NCBI GenBank assembly: GCA_030595485.1
Contig: JAUVDE010000194.1
Coordinates: forward strand, 1-6,564
Length of the DNA: 6,564 nt
Direction of reading: 5' to 3'
Source of the DNA: Draconibacterium sp.
Lineage (GTDB): Bacteria; Bacteroidota; Bacteroidia; Bacteroidales; Prolixibacteraceae
The stretch's first letter is position 1; the number at the start of each line of letters is the position of its first letter. The notes below the pieces were generated by a model. That model was not told the origin of the DNA. It saw only the letters and a list, made by a program, of their open reading frames with translations, and ran no database searches. Positions 1-6,170 of the stretch are shown here, in pieces. A program made the translations under genes and the position numbers.

Positions 1-856
1 TACGCGTTTCCGGATCTTTCCAGTACGTTTCCCAGTCTTTGGTTAACTCTTTGGTTGCCGAAATATATCCGATAGGTGCATCAAACCATACGTACAACAC
101 TTTTCCATCGACTCCTTCAATCGGAACCGGAACACCCCAATTTAAATCTCGGGTTACTGCGCGTGGCAATAAACCACTGTCAATCCACGATTTACATTGT
201 CCGTAAACGTTCGATTTCCATTCTTTATGACCTTCTAAAATCCACTCTTTCAACCAAGGTTCGTATTGATCGAGAGGTAAATACCAGTGCGTAGTTTCTT
301 TTAAAATCGGCTGGTTTCCACTAATTGTAGAGGTTGGATTAATCAACTCCGATGGGCTCAGCGAAGTTCCGCAACTTTCGCATTGGTCGCCATATGCTTT
401 TTCGTAGCTACATTTTGGGCAGGTTCCAACGATGTAACGGTCGGCTAAAAACTGCTTATTTTCTACATCGTAATATTGCTCCGAAGTTTTTTCAACAAAC
501 TTGCCATCGTCGTATAATTTCTTAAAAAATTCCGATGCTGTTTCGTGGTGAATATCAGCACTTGTACGTGAGTATACGTCAAACGAAATACCAAATTTCT
601 CGAACGAATCTTTTATAATTCCATGGTATCTGTCTACAACATCTTGCGGTGTAATGCCTTCGTTTTTAGCCTTTAATGTAATAGGTACTCCATGTTCATC
701 TGAGCCTCCAATCATTATTACGTCTTGGTTTTTTAGGCGAAGATAACGCGCATAAATATCGGCAGGAACATAAACTCCGGCAAGGTGACCAATATGAATT
801 GGGCCATTGGCATAAGGCAAGGCTGTAGTAATCAGTGTACGTTTGAACTTACTCAT
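1..856 (-). CDS. metG: Methionyl-tRNA synthetase, N-terminal part (cut by window edge)
   Basis: This cytoplasmic enzyme charges tRNA-Met with methionine using ATP, which supplies both initiator and elongator Met-tRNA. The reading frame starts at the ATG whose complement is at 854-856 and stays open for 285 residues to the window edge. The start MSKFKRTLITTALPYANGP is typical of the family. The class I signature HIGH is at residues 21-24. A zinc-binding insert has two CxxC pairs (C146/C149 and C159/C162), as in E. coli-type MetRS. The segment WFDAPIGY at 257-264 is the conserved end of the catalytic core. The KMSKS loop, the anticodon-binding helices and any C-terminal tRNA-binding domain would lie beyond the left edge, so the protein is incomplete only because of the window. 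The gene is divergent from the phosphatase gene at 1096 and has its own promoter candidate about 45 bases upstream. Identification is near certain. Confidence 0.98.
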   Translation of the reverse strand, partial: MSKFKRTLITTALPYANGPIHIGHLAGVYVPADIYARYLRLKNQDVIMIGGSDEHGVPITLKAKNEGITPQDVVDRYHGIIKDSFEKFGISFDVYSRTSADIHHETASEFFKKLYDDGKFVEKTSEQYYDVENKQFLADRYIVGTCPKCSYEKAYGDQCESCGTSLSPSELINPTSTISGNQPILKETTHWYLPLDQYEPWLKEWILEGHKEWKSNVYGQCKSWIDSGLLPRAVTRDLNWGVPVPIEGVDGKVLYVWFDAPIGYISATKELTKDWETYWKDPETR

Positions 857-898
857 TTGATGTATTTTGTCTGTTCTTGAAAATCATTTTTAGGGCTG

Positions 899-931
899 CA
901 AAGATAAACAAAAAGAAATTCCAAATAACAA
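899..931 (-). promoter_or_regulatory. Candidate Bacteroidetes-type promoter of metG
   Basis: Read on the minus strand, 906 to 899 is TATCTTTG, an exact match to the Bacteroidetes -7 consensus TAnnTTTG. A TTG at 931-929 lies 22 bases upstream, inside the 17-23 base range known for the -33 element in this phylum. Transcription would begin near 893, giving a leader of about 37 bases before the metG ATG. The match is seen directly; promoter activity is inferred. Confidence 0.5.
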
Positions 932-1044
932 GTTCCAAAGCTCAAATAAATCCCAAAACTCAACTTTCCAAATTATTAAATTATAAGAGTGCATAATTTT
1001 TGAAAATTAGTTAGTTTGAAAATTGGTACTTATTTGTTATTTGG
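921..1044. repeat. Imperfect inverted repeat between the divergent metG and HAD phosphatase promoters
   Basis: The left arm (921-946, read on the minus strand) and the right arm (1015-1044, read on the plus strand) align at 22 of 26 positions, apart from a 4-base ATTT insertion at 1032-1035 in the right arm. The longest perfect block is the 11-mer TTGTTATTTGG (931-921 and 1034-1044). It is preceded in both arms by TTGG(A/T)ACTT. The arms are separated by about 68 A+T-rich bases that hold a smaller 7-bp inverted repeat (978-984 with 993-999). Each arm lies just upstream of, or overlaps, the promoter that faces outward from it. It could be an operator pair, a relic of a small palindromic element, or a duplicated upstream sequence. 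No terminal target duplication is evident. Confidence 0.55.
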
Positions 1045-1046
1045 TT

Positions 1047-1079
1047 TTTGGAAATTGGTACATTAAAGTATTATTTTCG
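1047..1079 (+). promoter_or_regulatory. Candidate promoter of the HAD phosphatase operon
   Basis: TTTG at 1047-1050 is followed after 21 bases by TATTTTCG at 1072-1079, which differs from TAnnTTTG at one base. A transcript would begin at about 1085, leaving a leader of roughly 10 bases before the ATG at 1096. This placement argues against the in-frame TTG at 1048 being the translation start, because that codon lies inside the promoter. Confidence 0.45.
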
Positions 1080-1095
1080 CATTATTTACACGATT

Positions 1096-1749
1096 ATGGC
1101 AAATTTCACACATATTATATTCGACCTCGACGGAACTTTAACCGATAATACCGTTGGAATTGAAAATTCCTTGAAATACGCACTTCAGCAAATGCAGGTT
1201 GATACTTGTTCTGATGATATTTTAAAAACACTGATAGGGCCACCGTTACAGTGGGGTTTTAAGAATGTTTTTGGAATGAACGAACGAGATACAAAGCTTG
1301 CTGTTGAATATTTTCGAACCTACTATGGCGAACATGGCTGGCACCAAAACGTTCCGTATGATGGCATAATTGAAATGATTGCGGAGTTAAATTCCTTGGG
1401 TAAAAAAATGTATGTGGCTACAGCAAAATTCGAGAAATTTGCTATAAAAATTATCGAACATTTTGAGCTGGATAAGTATATTATTCAAGTAAAGGGAGCA
1501 GATTATAACGGGAAAAAGGCTGAAAAAAACGGCATTATCTCATCGGTGCTGGAGATGCAGCAATTAATTCCTTCCGAAGAAATTGTAATGGTGGGTGATA
1601 CTGTTTACGATATTAAAGGGGGTAAGGAAAATGGCCTTGCAACTATTGCAGTTGGCTATGGATTTGGCAATGAAGAAGACCTGAAAAATGCTAATCCGAA
1701 TTATTTTGTGGATGACGTGGACGATTTGTTCGAGCTTTTGTCTGCTTAA
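1096..1749 (+). CDS. HAD-superfamily phosphatase, phosphoglycolate phosphatase-like
   Basis: A 217-residue cytoplasmic haloacid dehalogenase-type hydrolase, expected to remove phosphate from a small phosphorylated metabolite in a Mg2+-dependent reaction. All four HAD motifs are visible: motif I DLDGT at residues 10-14, with nucleophile D10 and acid/base D12; motif II threonine T109 in YVATAK; motif III lysine at K141 or K144; and motif IV GDTVYD at 167-172, with metal-binding acids D168 and D172. The helical cap lies between motifs I and II (about residues 16-90), the placement of subfamily I enzymes such as Gph and PpaX. The length is normal for that group. The exact substrate cannot be read from sequence: phosphoglycolate, pyrophosphate or a nucleotide are all possible. 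The ATG at 1096 is preferred over an in-frame TTG at 1048 because motif I then sits at the usual distance from the N-terminus. It is the first gene of the four-gene plus-strand cluster. Confidence 0.93.
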   Translation: MANFTHIIFDLDGTLTDNTVGIENSLKYALQQMQVDTCSDDILKTLIGPPLQWGFKNVFGMNERDTKLAVEYFRTYYGEHGWHQNVPYDGIIEMIAELNSLGKKMYVATAKFEKFAIKIIEHFELDKYIIQVKGADYNGKKAEKNGIISSVLEMQQLIPSEEIVMVGDTVYDIKGGKENGLATIAVGYGFGNEEDLKNANPNYFVDDVDDLFELLSA

Positions 1750-1782
1750 TCTTTTTTTACAGAAAATTAAGACACAACTAAT

Positions 1783-3000
1783 ATGTTACGACAGATTTTA
1801 TTCATTGCTTTGATCGCAATCTTTTTTTCTGCTTGTCAGAATACTTCACCTGAAAATTCAAAAGAAATTAAATTGTTAAAACAAGCTTTGATTGATAATC
1901 CTGCATCTATCTCTGAGTTAACTGCGGAAGTTTCAAAAGAAGAAAGTGAGCTGGCTTCCAGTTTAATTAACGAGTATTTAAGTTTAAAATTGAAAGAGGA
2001 ATTTCAAGCCGAATGGCAAAATGAAACTCTTGAATTGGGTGATAAACAATTAAAATTCAAGTATAAAAAGTTTGGTGAGAAACCTGTGAAGGGGTGGAGC
2101 TTATACATTTCGATGCACGGCGGTGGCGGTGCTCCGGCCGAGGTAAATGACCAGCAATGGGAAAATCAAAAGAAACTTTATCAGCCGAAGGAAGGCATTT
2201 ATATGGCTCCACGCGCACCTACGGATTCCTGGAATCTTTGGCATCAGAATCATATCGATGACTTTTTTGCCCAATTTATTCAGCTGGCCGATGCTTTCGA
2301 AGATATAAATACAAACCGAGTTTATTTAACGGGCTATTCGGCAGGTGGCGATGGAACTTACCAGCTTGCACCACGAATGGCCGATTGTTTTGCGGGAGCT
2401 GCGATGATGGCCGGCCATCCGAATGATGCGTCGCCGCTTGGTTTAAGGAATTTACCTTTTGCCATTCAAATGGGAGCTGATGATGGGGCTTACGACCGAA
2501 ATAAAATTGCAGCTGACTGGGGCAAGAAACTGGATGAACTTGAAAATAAGGATCCGGGAGCTTATGTACATTTTGTAAATCTTTACGAAGGAATGGGGCA
2601 TTGGATGGGGCGAAAAGACACAGCTGCTGTTAATTGGATGGGGGAATTTGACCGAAATGCATATCCTGAAAAAATTGTTTGGAAACAAAGCAGTGTTACC
2701 CACAATCGTTTTTATTGGTTGGCCGTTCCAAATGGAAAAGCGGTTAAAGATGCAGCGGTTATTGCTACTCGTAATGGACAAAAAATTACGATTGAAAAAG
2801 CTGATTTGCTTGATGATTTAATTATCAGGTTGAATGATGAAATGCTTGATTTAAATGAGAAAGTAGTTGTTGAATACAAAGGGGAAACAATTTATGATGC
2901 AGTTCCGAAACGAAATGTGTCAACAATTTGGAAATCGTTAAATGAACGAAACGATTTGCAGCAAGTTTTTTGTGCTGAAATTCCGGTATCTTTGAAATAG
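1783..3000 (+). CDS. Secreted alpha/beta-hydrolase lipoprotein (esterase/PHB-depolymerase-like)
   Basis: A 405-residue predicted envelope lipoprotein. The N-terminus is a hydrophobic signal peptide ending in FSAC, with lipidation cysteine C18. Phenylalanine at -3 is less usual than leucine, but the rest fits. A charged helical stretch (about 27-78) precedes an alpha/beta-hydrolase domain (about 88-290). The HGGGG loop at 112-116 is the likely oxyanion element. The nucleophile elbow GYSAGG has S186. The catalytic acid is probably D233 or D234 in GADDGAYD, and the catalytic histidine is H273 in EGMGHWM. This order and spacing resemble secreted esterases of the PHB-depolymerase/feruloyl-esterase (CE1-like) kind. 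A C-terminal region of about 105 residues (300-405) follows; I do not recognise it as a named domain. The substrate is unknown: an ester on a polysaccharide, polyester or cell-wall component is an inference. Its stop codon is one base before the ldcA start, so translation of the two is probably coupled. Confidence 0.85.
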   Translation: MLRQILFIALIAIFFSACQNTSPENSKEIKLLKQALIDNPASISELTAEVSKEESELASSLINEYLSLKLKEEFQAEWQNETLELGDKQLKFKYKKFGEKPVKGWSLYISMHGGGGAPAEVNDQQWENQKKLYQPKEGIYMAPRAPTDSWNLWHQNHIDDFFAQFIQLADAFEDINTNRVYLTGYSAGGDGTYQLAPRMADCFAGAAMMAGHPNDASPLGLRNLPFAIQMGADDGAYDRNKIAADWGKKLDELENKDPGAYVHFVNLYEGMGHWMGRKDTAAVNWMGEFDRNAYPEKIVWKQSSVTHNRFYWLAVPNGKAVKDAAVIATRNGQKITIEKADLLDDLIIRLNDEMLDLNEKVVVEYKGETIYDAVPKRNVSTIWKSLNERNDLQQVFCAEIPVSLK

Positions 3001-3001
3001 T

Positions 3002-3910
3002 ATGATTATACCAGTACCCATAAAACCGGGCGATAAAATTCGAATTGTTGCTCCGGCAGGAAAACTAAAAAAAGAACGTGTTCTGCCTGCAGTTAATTGG
3101 CTTCGGGGGAAAGGTTATCGGGTTGAGATTGGTAAGCATGTTTTCTCCAGCCATTTCCAGTTTTCGGGAACGGACGACCAGCGGCTTTATGATTTGCAAG
3201 AGGCGCTTAACGACCCGGATACAAGTGCTATTATTTGTGCTCGTGGTGGATACGGAACGGTTCGGATTATCGAGATGTTGGATTTTGCCGAATTTAAAAG
3301 ACATCCCAAATGGTTGGTAGGCTACAGCGATATTACAGCACTTCATTTGGCCATTCATAATTTGGGAATTGCAAGTATTCACGGTACCATGCCACCCTTC
3401 TTTTTTGATAAAAATGGTGCTGGAAATGAAAATCTAAATTCCTTGATGAACCTGATTGCCGGGAAAAATACGGTTTACGAATTTAACTCGGAAGCAAAAC
3501 AACGAAGTGGCAAAGCTAGTGGCGAATTAATTGGCGGAAATCTTTCGATAGTTACAAGTTTGTTGAGCACTAAATACGAAATTGAAACAGAAGACAAGAT
3601 CCTTTTCATCGAAGACATTGACGAATATTTATATCATATCGACCGAATGATGTTTCAGTTGAAATTTGCAGGGAAGCTAGAAAAGCTTGCAGGATTGGTA
3701 GTTGGCGATTTTACCGATGTAAAAGACAACGATGATACTTTTGGACAAACTGTTGAGGAGGTTATTTGGGACGCTGTTAAAGAATACGATTTTCCGGTGT
3801 GCTTTGGATTAAAAGCCGGGCATGGTGATATAAACCTGGCACTAACATTTGGCACGAAATGGGAACTGAATGTTAGGAATGAGATGACTATATTGGGTAC
3901 AAAACTTTAA
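3002..3910 (+). CDS. ldcA: LD-carboxypeptidase (muramoyltetrapeptide carboxypeptidase, peptidase family S66)
   Basis: A 302-residue serine peptidase that removes the terminal D-alanine from L-Ala-D-Glu-meso-DAP-D-Ala tetrapeptides during murein recycling. The family acts in the cytoplasm, and no signal peptide is seen here. Near the N-terminus, PGDKIRIVAPAG (9-20) is the hallmark family start. ARGGYGTVRI (80-89) is the conserved substrate-side loop. The Ser-Glu-His triad is clear: S109 in GYSDITALH, E204 in FIEDIDEY, and H274 in KAGHGDIN. The order and spacing agree with Pseudomonas aeruginosa LdcA (S115, E217, H285). Length is normal and nothing is missing. The start ATG comes one base after the stop of the lipoprotein gene, and the yraN-family gene follows after 12 bases, so it is an internal cistron of the operon. 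Confidence 0.96.
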   Translation: MIIPVPIKPGDKIRIVAPAGKLKKERVLPAVNWLRGKGYRVEIGKHVFSSHFQFSGTDDQRLYDLQEALNDPDTSAIICARGGYGTVRIIEMLDFAEFKRHPKWLVGYSDITALHLAIHNLGIASIHGTMPPFFFDKNGAGNENLNSLMNLIAGKNTVYEFNSEAKQRSGKASGELIGGNLSIVTSLLSTKYEIETEDKILFIEDIDEYLYHIDRMMFQLKFAGKLEKLAGLVVGDFTDVKDNDDTFGQTVEEVIWDAVKEYDFPVCFGLKAGHGDINLALTFGTKWELNVRNEMTILGTKL

Positions 3911-3922
3911 TATTCAACTTTT

Positions 3923-4285
3923 ATGGTATCAAACCGCGAACTTGGCGATATAGCAGAAGGACTGGCAAAGAAGCACTTACAAAAGCTTGGCTACCAAATA
4001 AAGGTTTGTAATTGGTATCACGGTCATTTAGAGTTAGATATTGTGGCGCAAGATGGCGATGAGTTGGTAGTTGTTGAAGTTAAATCGCGCTCGGGTTTAC
4101 GATACGAGCATCCCTCGGAAGCGGTAACAAACACAAAAATAAAGCGAATTGTTGAGGCCACTGATGCTTATCTAATTGAGCACGAAATAGAATTGGATAC
4201 ACGATTCGATGTTATTACTATCATTTTTGTGGACGAAAAATTTGAGTTGGAGCATTTTAAGGATGCATTTTACCCAACCATGTAA
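3923..4285 (+). CDS. yraN: YraN family protein (UPF0102, predicted nuclease fold)
   Basis: A 120-residue cytoplasmic protein of the UPF0102/YraN family, which has the restriction-endonuclease-like PD-(D/E)xK fold but no settled biochemical function. The N-terminal helix carries GDIAEGLAKKHLQKLGY (8-24), the usual family opening. The nuclease-type core follows: E37 and D39 in LELDIV, then VVEVKSR with E52 and K54. RFDVITI at 94-100 is the conserved C-terminal strand. The common family form of the first core motif is GEIDLIA; here the glycine is replaced by leucine (LELDIVA), while the acidic residues are kept. Length is normal. It is the last gene of the cluster starting at 1096, 12 bases after ldcA. 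No convincing terminator follows. A role in DNA processing is plausible from the fold only. Confidence 0.93.
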   Translation: MVSNRELGDIAEGLAKKHLQKLGYQIKVCNWYHGHLELDIVAQDGDELVVVEVKSRSGLRYEHPSEAVTNTKIKRIVEATDAYLIEHEIELDTRFDVITIIFVDEKFELEHFKDAFYPTM

Positions 4286-4348
4286 CAATTTTGTCAGAAC
4301 CCAAATTCCAAAAATCAACAAAACAAAGTGTTAATGTTGGTTCGTCAT

Positions 4349-4378
4349 TTTGATTTCAGATTGATTCCATTATTTTTA
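4349..4378 (+). promoter_or_regulatory. Candidate promoter of the yjbR - peptidase - S4 gene cluster
   Basis: TTTG at 4349-4352 is followed after 18 bases by TATTTTTA at 4371-4378, which differs from TAnnTTTG only at the last base. Transcription would begin near 4385, about 13 bases before the ATG at 4398. The 112-base gap after the yraN stop, much longer than other gaps between plus-strand genes here, agrees with a new transcription unit. The A/C-rich part of the gap (about 4296-4327) resembles in composition the arms of the inverted repeat near 921-946. No terminator is seen in the gap, so read-through from upstream is possible. Confidence 0.4.
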
Positions 4379-4397
4379 ACGCTTCAAAAAATTGACA

Positions 4398-4745
4398 ATG
4401 AACGTTGAAGAGATTCGTGAATATTGTTTGACTAAAAAAGGGGTAAGCGAAAGTTTTCCGTTTGACGAAACCACCTTGGTATTTAAGGTGTTTAAAATAT
4501 TCTGTTTGTTGGGCCTAGATGATTCCCGGGTGAGTTTGAAAAACGATCCTGAAAAGAACATTGAGCTTAGAGTGCATTATTCGGCAATTTATGGTGGATA
4601 CCATTTAAATAAGCAACATTGGAATACTATTGAACTGGATGGCACGGTTCCTGCCGATTTAATGAAAGAAATGATTGATGAATCGTACAATTTAATTGTT
4701 AAAAGCTTGACTAAAAAGCTAAAAGAAGAATTGAAAAATTTATAA
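4398..4745 (+). CDS. MmcQ/YjbR family protein (DUF419)
   Basis: A 115-residue cytoplasmic protein of the MmcQ/YjbR family, which has a CyaY-like alpha/beta fold and is often labelled DNA-binding, although its function is not established. Family hallmarks in order are: the N-terminal helix with REYCLTKKGVSESFPFD (residues 7-23); the TTLVFKVFKIFCLL strand pair (25-38); VSLKNDPEKNIELR (45-58); and YGGYHLNKQHWNTIELDG (65-82), the strongest signature. The C-terminus is a helix ending in a lysine-rich run. Length is typical. The ATG at 4398 is chosen over a TTG two codons upstream, because ATG is the normal start and the family N-terminus fits. The peptidase gene begins four bases after its stop, so the two are probably cotranscribed. 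There is no evident functional link between them. Confidence 0.92.
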   Translation: MNVEEIREYCLTKKGVSESFPFDETTLVFKVFKIFCLLGLDDSRVSLKNDPEKNIELRVHYSAIYGGYHLNKQHWNTIELDGTVPADLMKEMIDESYNLIVKSLTKKLKEELKNL

Positions 4746-4749
4746 GAAT

Positions 4750-5838
4750 ATGAAGTTATTAGTACTGTTGTTAGGTTTTGTTTTTGCATTTACAACCAAT
4801 GTATTTGCGGAAGAAGAGGGGGAGAAGGAAGTATTTACAATTGAAAAAGAGTTAAAACATACGGAAGTAATTAGCCAGGGACGTACCGGTACGTGTTGGA
4901 GTTTTGCAACAACCAGCTTTTTAGAATCGGAAATTATGCGCTTAGGCTTTCCCGAAACAAAGCTTTCGGAAATGTTTTTTGTGAATTACAACTATAAAAA
5001 TAAGGCAAGTCAGTATTTGCTTTATCATGGTAATAATAATTTTGGCGAAGGAAGTTTATCGCACGATGTGATTAAAGTATTACGCGAGCAAGGGCTGTCA
5101 ACTTACGAAGCTTTTCCGGGAATTAAAAAAGATGACAAATACAACCACTCTGCTTTGGTTAAACAATTGAAAACCGATGCAGGTGAGATTAATAAGAAAA
5201 AAAGAGGAGAACTCGATGCCTCTGATTTGGGAAGTTACAAGCCCGTTTTAAAAGAGGAATTAGGTAAGCTTCCTAAAAAAATAAAAACAGATGATGGCAA
5301 ATTTTCGCCAATTGAATTAAGAGATAAATACAAGCTAAATCCGGATGATTATGTGGAGTTAAGTTCTTATTCGCATCATCCTCTTTATAAGCCTTTTGTT
5401 CTGGAAATTCCTGATAACTGGGCACATTCACTCTATTATAATTTACCTATTGATGAATTAATGGAAGTTATGTACTACTCAATTAACAAGGGTTATACCA
5501 TAGCCTGGGATGGCGATTGTAGTGAAAAAACCTTTTCTCACAAGCAGGGGAAAGCCGATGTTGCTAAAAAGCAAATAGGTAAAGTCGATCAGGAATTGCG
5601 CCAATCTACTTTTTACGATCGCACAACAACCGACGACCATTTAATGCACCTCGTAGGATTGTCGAAAGACACAGAAGGTAAAAACTGTTTCTACACAAAA
5701 AACTCGTGGGGAACCGATAGTAATTCTTATGGTGGTTATTTGCATATGACCGATGACTACGTTCGTTTAAAGACAGTAGGTATTCTGGTTCATAAAGATG
5801 CTATCCCGGCAACAATAAAAACAAAACTTGGCTTATAA
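4750..5838 (+). CDS. Exported C1-family cysteine peptidase, bleomycin hydrolase/aminopeptidase C-like
   Basis: A 362-residue papain-clan peptidase of the C1B (PepC/bleomycin hydrolase) type. A signal peptide with a long hydrophobic core (about 3-16) ends at a likely signal peptidase I site after NVFA (residue 20), so the mature protein should begin EEEGEKE and lie in the periplasm or outside the cell. Papain-clan catalytic residues are all present: oxyanion Q43 and nucleophile C49 in QGRTGTCWSFA, H300 in DDHLMHLVGL, and N318 in KNSWGTD. The region from KLSEMFFVNYNY (71-82) to EGSLSHDVIKVLREQGL (100-116) matches the helices that follow the active-site cysteine in PepC-like enzymes. A lysine-rich insertion (about 125-200) separates the halves. 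Canonical cytosolic enzymes are about 440-470 residues long, so this secreted form is shorter, with little sequence before the active-site cysteine. Its stop codon overlaps the next start by one base (TAATG). Confidence 0.9.
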   Translation: MKLLVLLLGFVFAFTTNVFAEEEGEKEVFTIEKELKHTEVISQGRTGTCWSFATTSFLESEIMRLGFPETKLSEMFFVNYNYKNKASQYLLYHGNNNFGEGSLSHDVIKVLREQGLSTYEAFPGIKKDDKYNHSALVKQLKTDAGEINKKKRGELDASDLGSYKPVLKEELGKLPKKIKTDDGKFSPIELRDKYKLNPDDYVELSSYSHHPLYKPFVLEIPDNWAHSLYYNLPIDELMEVMYYSINKGYTIAWDGDCSEKTFSHKQGKADVAKKQIGKVDQELRQSTFYDRTTTDDHLMHLVGLSKDTEGKNCFYTKNSWGTDSNSYGGYLHMTDDYVRLKTVGILVHKDAIPATIKTKLGL

Positions 5839-6044
5839 TGCGCGAATTTCAACTTACAACAGAATACATTGAGCTAAATAAGCTCTTAAAGCTTTTACGA
5901 ATTGCTCAAACCGGAGGCCATGCAAAAATTATTGTTGAGGAGGGTGAGGTAGTCCGAAATGGCGAATCTGAATTTAGAAAAAGAGCAAAGCTGATAAAGG
6001 GTGATGTAATTAAAGTGTTGGGTGAAACAATAACGATTGTTTAG
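5838..6044 (+). CDS. Small S4-domain RNA-binding protein (YbcJ-like)
   Basis: A 68-residue protein that is essentially a single S4 RNA-binding domain. The helix TEYIELNKLLKLLRIAQTGG (about 8-27) leads into AKIIVEEGEVVRNGE (29-43), then RKRAKLIKGDVIKV (47-60), which is the usual S4 alpha-L motif pattern. Length and pattern closely resemble E. coli YbcJ (70 residues), which shows the same AKI-EGxVxxxGxxExRKRxK layout. It is expected to bind structured RNA in the cytoplasm, perhaps ribosomal RNA; the target is unknown. The ATG overlaps the TAA of the peptidase gene by one base, so translation is probably coupled by re-initiation. It is the last gene of the cluster, followed 17 bases later by the hairpin at 6062-6080. 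Confidence 0.93.
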   Translation: MREFQLTTEYIELNKLLKLLRIAQTGGHAKIIVEEGEVVRNGESEFRKRAKLIKGDVIKVLGETITIV

Positions 6045-6055
6045 GTATCTTATAT

Positions 6056-6080
6056 AAAAAAAAGCCGGTTGTTCCGGCTT
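6056..6080. terminator. Intrinsic terminator hairpin, strongest on the minus strand
   Basis: AAGCCGG (6062-6068) and CCGGCTT (6074-6080) form a perfect 7-bp stem around the loop TTGTT. On the minus strand the hairpin runs directly into eight T (complement of A6056-6063), the classical intrinsic terminator form. On the plus strand, after the S4 gene, the tail is only CAATCTTTAC, so it would end that operon less efficiently. The asymmetry suggests its main client is a minus-strand transcript coming from the right, or that it serves both directions. Confidence 0.8.
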
Positions 6081-6165
6081 CAATCTTTACAAAATGTGTG
6101 TGTAGAAATAAGTTTTTTAGGAAGAGGGACTTCACTAGGAAAAGGGTTCCTGTTGTTATTTCTTT
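6056..6165 (-). ncRNA. Candidate independent small RNA, about 110 nt, with two CCCU-loop hairpins
   Basis: This stretch lies between a minus-strand promoter (6204-6171) and a minus-strand terminator (hairpin 6080-6062 plus T8). In minus-strand reading, an 8-bp perfect pair (AGAAATAA at 6163-6156 with TTATTTCT at 6111-6104) closes around two hairpins. The first is AGGAA / loop CCCTT / TTCCT (6151-6137). The second is GAAG / loop TCCCT / CTTC (6133-6121). A 23-base unpaired linker leads to the terminator. Both loops expose CCCT. No open reading frame of meaningful length with a good start lies inside on this strand. The elements are seen directly; that they form one RNA is inference. It could instead be a decayed intergenic region with chance pairings. 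I do not recognise it as a known RNA family. Confidence 0.38.
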
Positions 6166-6170
6166 CGCGT

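Noticed and set aside
76..294. Plus-strand frame opposite metG
   Set aside because: It is a shadow of the strongly conserved MetRS frame on the minus strand.
1048..1095. A 16-residue N-terminal extension of the HAD phosphatase from TTG 1048
   Set aside because: The TTG lies in the promoter -33 element, and starting at ATG 1096 puts the DLDGT motif at the normal position.
1750..1782. Run of seven T between the phosphatase and lipoprotein genes as a terminator
   Set aside because: No hairpin precedes it, and the genes are close and co-oriented, so read-through is more likely.
4286..4348. Possible terminator or inverted repeat after the yraN gene (CAACA / TGTTG)
   Set aside because: The pairing is only 5 bp with a long loop and no T-run, too weak to call.
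4881..4894. Perfect 14-bp palindrome ACGTACCGGTACGT just before the active-site cysteine codon of the C1 peptidase
   Set aside because: It is explained by the conserved Gly-Arg-Thr-Gly-Thr codons, and about 0.4 such palindromes are expected by chance in a window of this size.
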